From assembly GCF_014534645.1 (NCBI RefSeq), contig NZ_JACVQF010000187.1, positions 248,001 through 312,000 on the forward strand: a DNA stretch of 64,000 bases, written 5' to 3'. The position numbers and the translations under genes were made by a program. The number at the start of each line of letters is the position of its first letter. The first letter of the stretch is position 1. The notes below the pieces were generated by a model. The model saw nothing but the letters and a program-made list of their open reading frames with translations. It searched no databases and was not told where the DNA came from. Positions 57,050-64,000 of this stretch are shown one piece after another. The DNA comes from Streptomyces griseicoloratus. Lineage in GTDB: Bacteria; Actinomycetota; Actinomycetes; Streptomycetales; Streptomycetaceae.

Positions 57050-57433
57050 TTACTCCGTCGGCGCGGGAGCTTCTTCGAGGTTCCAGGTCGCGGACACGGT
57101 GAGGCTGGCCTCGCCCTTGTTGGCGACGATGCCGAGCGTCAGGTCGTTGCCCACCTTGACGCCCAGGTCCACGGTGAGCTGGTGGGGCCGTCGCTCCATG
57201 GCGGACACCGTTTCGTGGACCGACTGCAGCACGGGGACCAGCGGCTGCAGTACCTGCCGCAGCGCACCGCGGGCCGCACGCGCCACCCGTCCGCCGCCCT
57301 CGCCCGCAACGGGCACGAGCGGCGCGGACCCGGGCGCCGCGCCGGCTGCGGCGGAGTCGGCCAGCGGACTGGGAAAGACCTCCAGCAGCACCCTCTGGCC
57401 GTCGTCGAAGGTGAACTCCACAAATTCCCCCAT
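57050..57433 (-). CDS. CU044_2847-family protein
   Basis: A 127-residue protein starting 'MGEFVEFTFDDGQRVLLEVF' and ending with a beta-rich 'LTVDLGVKVGNDLTLGIVANKG' segment, the pattern of small proteins that accompany trypsin-VMAP genes in Actinobacteria. The middle is helical (VLQPLVPVLQSVHETVSAM). It is the first gene of the array and stops two bases before the peptidase gene; expression at a fixed ratio with the peptidase suggests an inhibitor, chaperone or substrate. Function not established. Confidence 0.75.
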   Translation of the reverse strand: MGEFVEFTFDDGQRVLLEVFPSPLADSAAAGAAPGSAPLVPVAGEGGGRVARAARGALRQVLQPLVPVLQSVHETVSAMERRPHQLTVDLGVKVGNDLTLGIVANKGEASLTVSATWNLEEAPAPTE

Positions 57434-57548
57434 GGCCTCAACTATGCCAGTGCTCGGGGCGCCTGGCCCTGTGATCGATCGATTCCGGCGGCCGGAGACC
57501 GCGGAGTGACGGGCTCTCGCCGCTCGTCCGGCTGGTGTTGACCCTCCG

Positions 57549-60500
57549 TCAGTCATGTTCCTGTCCCCCGCCGCTGTCACGGACTCGCGCCTCGCCGGGT
57601 TCCGGGAGCCAGCCCGTTGCGGTGAAGTGGGCGACATTGAGGGCGAACCGTTTCCGGTCGGTCCCGGGCGCGGGGCGCCGTACGTCCGTCGCGGCCAGTG
57701 CGGCGTCGGTGGCCGTGGGGTCGAAGGCGAGACCGCCTTCCGATCCGGCGCCGGTCAGTTCGGCGGCCAGTGTGCCGAGGAGCGGGTACGCCGCGTTGCC
57801 GGGGTCCGTGCCGATCCGGTCCAGCCATGCCTGCGGGGAGACTTCCGGCAGGCGGTGGCCCATGGTGCGCAGCCAGTCCAGTGCCGTCTCCAGGCGCAGG
57901 CGCCGGCCTGCGGCGAGGTGGAAGGTCCGGCCGGCGGTGCCCGGGAGCAGGGACAGCGCCACCAGGGCGTCGGCGACGTAGTCCACCGGTGCCAGGTCGA
58001 AGGCGGTGTCCACCCGGGCGGGTGCGGCCTGGGCCTGGACGCAGCCCTTGAGCATCAGCCACAGGTAGTCGCCCGTCTGGCAGGCGCCGGTGCGGCTGTG
58101 GCCGGTGATGCGGGTCGGCCGGTACATGGTGACGGGCAGTCCGCGCCGTCGGGCTTGTTCGACGAGGCCTTCGGCCACCCATTTGCTCTGGGTGTATCCG
58201 TGTTCCAGCGCCTCGGGCGGTCCCGTCGGGTGCTCCGGGCCGATCGGGTGCGGGGCGGTGCCCGCGTACACGCCCACGGTGGAGACGTGGTGGACGGGGA
58301 CGGTGCGGTGGCGCGCGGCCAGCCGGAGGATCTCGGTGGTGCCGTCGACGGTCGCCGCCTTGAGCTGTCGGTAGGAGGAGACGAGGTTGACCGCCGCGCC
58401 CACGTGGTGCACCGCGTCCACGGTGCGGGCGAGGCGGTCGAAGGCGTCCTCGGACAGGCCCAGCGACGGCCGGGCCAGATCGCCGTGGACGACGGTGACG
58501 CGGCGGGTGCAGCGTTCGTCCCACAGCCCGTGGTTCTCCAGGGCGCCGCGCAGCCGTTTGCCGGCGTGCTCGGGGTCGGTGCCGCGGACCAGGCAGTGCA
58601 CGGTGGCGTCGGTGCGGTCCAGCAGGGCGCGCAGGGTGAAGGCGCCCAGGAAGCCGGTGGCTCCGGTGAGCAGGACGTGTGCCGGGGTGGGGGCGGCGGG
58701 GGCCGGGTCCGGTGCCGGGACGATGTCGGCGGGCAGGTCGGTCTCGGCGGGCAGGTCGAGGGCCGGGGCGGTGGTGTTGCCGTCGACCAGGGCGGCCAGC
58801 CGGGCGACCGTCGCGGAGGCGGAGACCGCGCCGGGCGGGATCCGCGTGCCCAGTTCCTCCTGGATCCTGAGTACGAGTCGGGTGGCCAGCAGGGAGTGGC
58901 CGCCCAGGGCGAAGAAGTCGTCCCGGACGCCGATGCGGGGGATGTCCAGCAGGTCGCTCCAGATCCGGGCGATCCGGCGCTCGGTGGCGGTGGTGGGCGG
59001 ATCGCAGGGGGTGGGCGGCCGGGTGTCCGGGTGCTCGGGGCGGGGCAGGGCGGCGCGGTCCAGTTTTCCGCTGGGGGTGAGGGGGAAGCGCTCCAGTTGC
59101 AGCACGGCGGCCGGGACCATGTGGTCGGGGAGGCGTTCGGCCAGCGCCTGCCGGACCGCGGCGGGCCGGGGCGGGTTCGCCGCGTCGTCGGTGGCCGTGA
59201 GGTAGTGGGCGACCAGGCGGCGCCCGGCGGGGGTCTCCTGCGCCACCACGGCGGCGTCGGCCACCGCGGGCAACGCCCGCAGGACGGCCTCGATCTCGCC
59301 GGTCTCCACCCGGTGGCCGCGGATCTTGACCTGGTCGTCCCGGCGGCCCAGGTACTGCAGGCGGCCGTCGGGAAGGTGCCGGACGAGGTCGCCGGTGCGG
59401 TAGAGCCGCACACCGTCGCGCAGGACGAACTTCTCGGCGGTCAGGCCGGGGTGGCCCAGGTAGCCGTCGGCCAGTGCGGGGCCGGCGACGCACAGTTCGC
59501 CCGGGGTGCCGGGCGGCACCGGGCGCAGCGCCTCGTCGAGGACGGATATCCGCGTGCCCGCGACGGGGCGGCCGATGGGCGGCAGGTCCGGCCAGGAGGC
59601 CGGGTCCTCGGCGAGGCGCTCGGCGGTGACGACGTGGGTCTCGGAGGGGCCGTACTGGTTGTCCAGCACCGCGTCGGGCGCGTGTGAGCGGAAGAACTCG
59701 CGCAGGGCGGGGGTGGCGAAGAGCTGCTCGCCCGCGGTGGCCACCTCGCGCAGCCGCGGCAGTGTCCGGCCGGTGGCGCAGGCGTACTCGGCGAGTTGCT
59801 GCAGGGCGACGAACGGCAGGAAGAGCCGCTCCACCCGTTCGGCGGCCAGGAGGCCGAGGAGGCGGGCCGGGTCGCGGCGGGTCCCGTCGTCGGTCATGAC
59901 CAGGGTGCCGCCGGTCGCCCAGGTGCTGAACAGTTCCTGGAAGGCCACGTCGAAGCCGAGCGGGGCGAACTGCAGGGTGCGGGTGCCGGTGGCCGCGGCG
60001 GACCGGGTGCGCTGCCAGGCCAGCAGGTTGGCCAGGGAGCGGTGCGGCATGGCCACGCCCTTGGGCCGGCCGGTCGATCCGGAGGTGTAGATCAGGTAGC
60101 CGAGGTCGTCCGGGTCCGCCGCGGGCAGCGCCACGGCGGGGGCGGGCGGCAGGTCGTCCACGACGACCGGCTCGGCGTCGACGAGGTGCGCCAGGTCGCG
60201 CTGGGTGAGCACGGTGGTGATCCGGCTGTCGGCGGCCATGAAGGCGAGGCGGTCGGCGGGGTAGTCGGGGTCGAGCGGCAGGCAGCAGCCGCCCGCCTTG
60301 AGCACGCCGAGGACGGCGACGGCCAGGTGCGGTGAGCGGCGCAGGCAGATCCCGACGGGCTGCCGCGCCGCGCCCCGGGCCACGAGGTGGGCGGCGACGT
60401 TCGTGGCGGCCGCGTCCAGCTGGGCGTAGGTGAGCGTCCGGTCCCGGTGGACGAGGGCGGGGGCGTGGGGGGTGCGGCGTGCCTGGGCGGCGACGGCCTC

Positions 60501-61886
60501 GTGGGCGAGCGGGCGGTCGGCGGCGGGCGGCGGGCCGTGCGTCCACTGCCGGAGGAGGGCGTGTTCCTCGGGGGGAAGGACGTCCAGCTCGGCCAGTGGC
60601 CGGTCGGGGTGGGCGACGGCGGAGGCCAGCAGCGTGGTGAGACGGGCGGTCAGCCGCTGGGCGGTGGCGCGGTCGAAGAGGTCGGTGGAGAACTCCCAGT
60701 AGCCGTGGAGGCCGTCCGCCTCGGGGACCATGTGGAGGAAGACGTCGTACTTGGCCGTGCCCCCGTGCACGTACAGCCGCTCGGCGGTGATGCCGGGCAG
60801 GTCCAGGGCCGGGGCGGGGGCGTCGTCGAGGCCGAACACCACCTGGAAGAGCGGGAAGCGGCCGGTGGAGCGCGCCGTCTTCAGGTCGCGGACCAGGTGG
60901 GAGTGGGGAACGTCGCGGTGGCGGACGGCGGCCCACACCGCGGCCTTGGTCCGGGCCGTGAGCTCGGCGAAGGAGGCGGTGGGGTCCAGGTGCTGGCGCA
61001 GCGGCATGACGTCGGTGAGGCAGGCCAGCATCGGTTCGAGGCGTTCGTCGTCCCGCCGGGAGACGGGAGTGCCGATGACCACGTCCTGCCGGCCCGAGGT
61101 CCGGGCCAGCAGCGCGCCCAGGGCGGTGGCCAGCACGGTGAAGGGGGTGGTGCGGGCCCGGCGGGCCAGTGCGCGCACCCCGGTGACCAGGCCGGGCTCC
61201 AGGGTGAACTCCACCCGGTCGCCGCCGGTGCCGAGCACGGCGGGCCGGGGCCGGTCGGTGGGGAACGTCGACTGCTCCGGTGCTCCGGCCAGCGTGCGCC
61301 GCCAGTACTCCAGGGAGGCGCGGCTGGGGGCGGGGCGTGTTTGGGCGTACGGGCCGAACTGCACGGGCAGCTCGGGCAGTTGGGGGTCGGAGCCGTCCAG
61401 GGCGGCCCGGTAGAGGGCGCTGAACTCGGTGTCCAGCACGCTCCAGCACCAGCCGTCGACGACCGCGTGGTGGACGGCCACGACGAGGACGGCGTCGCTG
61501 CCGCCGGTGCGGGTGTCCAGTTGGAGCAGGGTCGCCCGCAGCAGCGGCGGCCGGTGCAGGGCCACCGGCCGGGTGGCTGCTTCGGTCAGGGCGGCGGGCA
61601 GCTGTGCGGGGGTGACGCGGCGGATCTCCAGCTCGACCGGGGCCGGCGGGAGGACCGTCTGGCGCGGCTGTGCACCGTCGAGATGCAGGCGGCTGCGCAG
61701 GGCTTCGTGCCGGGCGACGATGCCGTCCAGCGCGGCCTGTACGGCGGCCGGTTCGACGGGGGCGCCGCGCAGCCGGTACGTCCAGGACTCCAGGTAGCGG
61801 GAAGTGCCGTCCTGGAACTGGTCGTTGAGCCAGATCGACTCCTGTTCGCCGGTCATCGGGTAGCTGGGGTGGCTGGTGTGCGGCAT
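57549..61886 (-). CDS. NRPS module: C-A-T-thioester reductase
   Basis: A 1445-residue nonribosomal peptide synthetase. The condensation domain (about 10-440) has HHAVVDG at 139-145; the adenylation domain (about 465-960) has [11 protein letters not shown] and the pocket residues read by eye D-V-Q-F-A-A-Q-V-V-K, most like proline-type codes (low certainty). The carrier has the phosphopantetheine Ser in [12 protein letters not shown]. The C-terminal NAD(P)-binding reductase (about 1075-1445) shows [17 protein letters not shown] and Tyr-x-x-x-Lys in YTQSKW, and would release the chain as an aldehyde or alcohol. The start is ATG 61886, 16 bp after the T-A gene. Confidence 0.92.
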   Translation of the reverse strand: MPHTSHPSYPMTGEQESIWLNDQFQDGTSRYLESWTYRLRGAPVEPAAVQAALDGIVARHEALRSRLHLDGAQPRQTVLPPAPVELEIRRVTPAQLPAALTEAATRPVALHRPPLLRATLLQLDTRTGGSDAVLVVAVHHAVVDGWCWSVLDTEFSALYRAALDGSDPQLPELPVQFGPYAQTRPAPSRASLEYWRRTLAGAPEQSTFPTDRPRPAVLGTGGDRVEFTLEPGLVTGVRALARRARTTPFTVLATALGALLARTSGRQDVVIGTPVSRRDDERLEPMLACLTDVMPLRQHLDPTASFAELTARTKAAVWAAVRHRDVPHSHLVRDLKTARSTGRFPLFQVVFGLDDAPAPALDLPGITAERLYVHGGTAKYDVFLHMVPEADGLHGYWEFSTDLFDRATAQRLTARLTTLLASAVAHPDRPLAELDVLPPEEHALLRQWTHGPPPAADRPLAHEAVAAQARRTPHAPALVHRDRTLTYAQLDAAATNVAAHLVARGAARQPVGICLRRSPHLAVAVLGVLKAGGCCLPLDPDYPADRLAFMAADSRITTVLTQRDLAHLVDAEPVVVDDLPPAPAVALPAADPDDLGYLIYTSGSTGRPKGVAMPHRSLANLLAWQRTRSAAATGTRTLQFAPLGFDVAFQELFSTWATGGTLVMTDDGTRRDPARLLGLLAAERVERLFLPFVALQQLAEYACATGRTLPRLREVATAGEQLFATPALREFFRSHAPDAVLDNQYGPSETHVVTAERLAEDPASWPDLPPIGRPVAGTRISVLDEALRPVPPGTPGELCVAGPALADGYLGHPGLTAEKFVLRDGVRLYRTGDLVRHLPDGRLQYLGRRDDQVKIRGHRVETGEIEAVLRALPAVADAAVVAQETPAGRRLVAHYLTATDDAANPPRPAAVRQALAERLPDHMVPAAVLQLERFPLTPSGKLDRAALPRPEHPDTRPPTPCDPPTTATERRIARIWSDLLDIPRIGVRDDFFALGGHSLLATRLVLRIQEELGTRIPPGAVSASATVARLAALVDGNTTAPALDLPAETDLPADIVPAPDPAPAAPTPAHVLLTGATGFLGAFTLRALLDRTDATVHCLVRGTDPEHAGKRLRGALENHGLWDERCTRRVTVVHGDLARPSLGLSEDAFDRLARTVDAVHHVGAAVNLVSSYRQLKAATVDGTTEILRLAARHRTVPVHHVSTVGVYAGTAPHPIGPEHPTGPPEALEHGYTQSKWVAEGLVEQARRRGLPVTMYRPTRITGHSRTGACQTGDYLWLMLKGCVQAQAAPARVDTAFDLAPVDYVADALVALSLLPGTAGRTFHLAAGRRLRLETALDWLRTMGHRLPEVSPQAWLDRIGTDPGNAAYPLLGTLAAELTGAGSEGGLAFDPTATDAALAATDVRRPAPGTDRKRFALNVAHFTATGWLPEPGEARVRDSGGGQEHD

Positions 61887-61902
61887 GGCGGGCGGTCCTC
61901 GG

Positions 61903-63795
61903 TCAGAGCCAGGCGGGCAGGGCGCGGCGGTCGAGTTTTCCGTTGGCCGTGGTGGGCAGGGACGCGCAGCGCCGGACGGTGCGGGGCACCAGGGGGCCGG
62001 GGAGCCTGGCGGCCAGGGCACGGCGCACCACGGCCGGGTGGGACGGGTCGTCCCGGTCGTTCGAGGTGTAGAACAGCGCGAGGCGTTCGTAGCCGCCCGC
62101 CGGCGCCGGGACCGGGACGACGGCCGCGTCGCGGACGCCGGGGACGCGGCGGGCGACGGTCTCGATCTCGTCCGGCTCGACGCGGTGGCCGGCGATCTTC
62201 ACCTGCCGGTCGGTCCGGCCGCGGAAGTGCAGTGTCCCGTCGGTGTCCATGACGCCCAGGTCGCCGGTCCGGTACAGGCGCAGGGGGGTGCCGTCGAGGA
62301 GGTGGGTGGTGAAGGACGCGGCGGTGGCCTCGGCGTCGTCCAGGTAGCCGAGGGCCAGGCCGTCGCCGGCCAGGCAGATCTCGCCCGGCTCGCCGGGTGC
62401 GGCCGGGCGGTCGCCGTCGAGGATGTGCACGGTCGTGCCCGGTACCGGCACGCCGACGGGGACGCCGTCGGGGCGGGCGCAGTCGGCGGCGGTGACCCGG
62501 TGGGTGGTGGCGAACACGCAGCTCTCCACCGGTCCGTAGCCGTTGATCAGTACGGTGCCGGGGTGGCGGGCCAGGAAGCGGCCGGCGTGTGCGGGCGACA
62601 TCCGTTCGCCGCCGGTGAGGACCTGCCGGATCCCGGCGAAGCAGGGGCGGTCGGGGGTGTCCTCGTCCACGAAGAGGTTGAACAGGGCCGAGGTCAGCCA
62701 CACGGTGTCCACGCCGGCCCTGGCGACGAGGTCGGTGAGGGTGTCCGGGAGGAGGTGGTCGCCGGGGGCGATGGCGCAGGTGCCGCCGCTGGTCAGCGGG
62801 CCCCACAGCTCCAGGCTGAAGGCGTCCCAGGGGGCCGGGGCCGCCTGCAGGACCACCCGTCCGGGGCCGAAGTCGGCGAACGTGGCGCCGTCGGGGGGAA
62901 AGAGGCGGGTGGTCGCACGGTGGGGTGACAGGACGCCCTTGGGGACGCCGGTGGTGCCGGAGGTGAAGAAGACGGTGGCGGCATCGTCCGGGGCGGCGGT
63001 CACGCCGGGCGGGGCGATGCGCCGGGCCGCTGCCTGCCGCAGGGTCTCGGCGGGTGGGGCCCAGGCGTGCGGTATGTCTTGCTCGGCCACCGTCAGGGGG
63101 GCGTGCAGGCGGGAGACGACGTCGTGGATCCGCGGGGCGGGCCAGCGCGGGTCCAGGGCGGCGTAGGAGGCGCCGCACTTGAGGACGGCCAGCAGTACGG
63201 CGACGAGCCGGGGTGAGCGGGGCAGCAGGACCGGTACGACGGCGCCGGGGTGCACTCCGGCCCCGGCCAGCTCCCCGGCGTAGGTGTCCGATGCGGCGTC
63301 GAGGGTGGCGTAGTCGACGCGTTCGTCGCCGTGGATCAGTGCGAGGGCGGTGGGGCGCAGGCGTGCCTGGTGGGTGACGGCGGCGTGCAGGGAGCGCCGG
63401 GCGGCGGGGTGAGGTGCGGTGGGTGTGTGCCGGGCGGCGGGTGCGGGGGTGCTGTCCGGGCCGCGAGGGGGTCCGGCGGTGGACGTGGGCCCGGCGGTGG
63501 GGGTGAGCCCGGCGGTGAAGGCGGTGAGGGTGTCAGCCTCGAACAGGTCCTCGGGCGAGGCGTGCAGGTGCAGGTCCTTGGCGAGCCGGGCGCAGATCCG
63601 CATGGCCTGCAGGGAGGTTCCGCCGAGGTCGTAGAAGCTTTCGGTGCCGTCGGCCCCGGGCACGCGGAGCACCTCGGCGACGATCTCCAGCGCGGCCTGT
63701 GCGGTCCTGCGGGCCGAGGGGGGCGGCGGCACGGGCGCGGGGTGCTGTGGGGGCGGGCCGCTGCTGGGCGGAGGGGCCGGGTGCGGTGAGGGCAT
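61903..63795 (-). CDS. NRPS carrier-adenylation (T-A) protein
   Basis: A 630-residue protein in which a carrier domain (Ser61 in YDLGGTSLQAM) precedes an adenylation domain (about 135-630; FFTSGTTGVPKGV, NGYGPVESC, YRTGDLG, final ANGKLDR). The pocket residues read by eye are D-A-L-W-L-G-G-V-F-K, similar to valine-type codes; treat as a guess. The order T-A without condensation or reductase domains is uncommon: it may load its own N-terminal carrier or act as a loading unit for the C-A-T-R protein encoded next. Pro-rich linkers flank the carrier. Confidence 0.85.
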   Translation of the reverse strand: MPSPHPAPPPSSGPPPQHPAPVPPPPSARRTAQAALEIVAEVLRVPGADGTESFYDLGGTSLQAMRICARLAKDLHLHASPEDLFEADTLTAFTAGLTPTAGPTSTAGPPRGPDSTPAPAARHTPTAPHPAARRSLHAAVTHQARLRPTALALIHGDERVDYATLDAASDTYAGELAGAGVHPGAVVPVLLPRSPRLVAVLLAVLKCGASYAALDPRWPAPRIHDVVSRLHAPLTVAEQDIPHAWAPPAETLRQAAARRIAPPGVTAAPDDAATVFFTSGTTGVPKGVLSPHRATTRLFPPDGATFADFGPGRVVLQAAPAPWDAFSLELWGPLTSGGTCAIAPGDHLLPDTLTDLVARAGVDTVWLTSALFNLFVDEDTPDRPCFAGIRQVLTGGERMSPAHAGRFLARHPGTVLINGYGPVESCVFATTHRVTAADCARPDGVPVGVPVPGTTVHILDGDRPAAPGEPGEICLAGDGLALGYLDDAEATAASFTTHLLDGTPLRLYRTGDLGVMDTDGTLHFRGRTDRQVKIAGHRVEPDEIETVARRVPGVRDAAVVPVPAPAGGYERLALFYTSNDRDDPSHPAVVRRALAARLPGPLVPRTVRRCASLPTTANGKLDRRALPAWL

Positions 63796-63919
63796 GGCGG
63801 GGCTCGGTTCCTCGGGTGGACGGGCCGGTCGGCCGTGGGGACGGGTCGGTGGTGCGCATGGGCGGTCCGGCGGGCGGCCGCCGGCCTGCGAGCCGGCCGC
63901 CCGCCGTCGGGCAGCGGGG

Positions 63920-64000
63920 TCAGACGAAGTCGAGCAGGTCCGCCAGGGGCGCGGGGACGCGTTCGTGCGGGAGCGCGTCGACCAGCACCCGGCCGTAGTG
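63920..64000 (-). CDS. Unidentified gene, C-terminal fragment
   Basis: The frame is open from the right edge to a TGA at 63920-63922; only 26 residues are visible, ending 'VPAPLADLLDFV'. It reads in the same direction as the NRPS genes, 124 bp upstream of the T-A gene, and probably belongs to the same cluster. No family can be assigned. Confidence 0.5.
   Translation of the reverse strand, partial: HYGRVLVDALPHERVPAPLADLLDFV

Overview
The window is high-GC actinobacterial DNA, most likely Streptomyces: GTG/TTG starts, ATGA-type coupled overlaps, GlgE-pathway genes, a gamma-butyrolactone-type receptor and SAV_2336-type proteins. No rRNA, tRNA or CRISPR array was seen. Both ends cut through genes.

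Region 1 (1-26.2 kb) looks like one long accessory or biosynthetic region. It opens with a class IV aminotransferase tail and a large FAD/NAD(P)-binding protein, then a MarR regulator. A minus-strand GlgE cassette follows (acyltransferase, glgE, treS, maltokinase, DsbA-like) and a divergent plus-strand operon (DJ-1, TPP enzyme, SnoaL-like, DJ-1, AGE-fold epimerase, glgX, STAS, mannose-1-P guanylyltransferase-like). A second minus-strand run holds a hydrolase, a second acyltransferase, an MFS exporter, a second DsbA-like protein and a ScbR-type TetR. The TetR gene is divergent from an IS701-like transposase homologue that has lost its first catalytic Asp; a near-perfect 26-bp palindrome lies between them. 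TreS, maltokinase and GlgE would turn trehalose into alpha-glucan via maltose-1-phosphate, and GlgX would trim it. No glgB is in the cassette.

Region 2 (27.8-43.5 kb) is a mixed stretch: a SUKH-4 immunity-like protein, pyroglutamyl peptidase, two small secreted proteins, a urea transporter, a CdiI-like immunity protein, two DJ-1 proteins, a TetR/epoxide-hydrolase divergon with a perfect 21-bp inverted-repeat operator, a GlxA-type regulator, a DHFR-like reductase, a pentapeptide-repeat membrane protein, an Orn/Lys/Arg decarboxylase and a dienelactone hydrolase.

Region 3 (43.5-57.4 kb, minus strand) is the most unusual part: two stacked sets of a MoxR ATPase / vWA-STAND / VMAP conflict system in one operon-like array. 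In transcription order it encodes a CU044_2847-family protein, a trypsin-like-EAD-VMAP protein, MoxR, a vWA-STAND-GGDEF-EAD2-EAD2 giant, an EAD2-VMAP protein, MoxR, and a vWA-STAND-TPR giant. The GGDEF domain inside a STAND protein, with matching EAD2 domains on its VMAP neighbour, suggests coupling of cyclic dinucleotides to this defence- or suicide-type system. That role is inferred, not shown.

Region 4 (57.5-64 kb, minus strand) is the end of an NRPS cluster that continues past the right edge: a C-A-T-reductase protein, a T-A protein and the tail of another gene.
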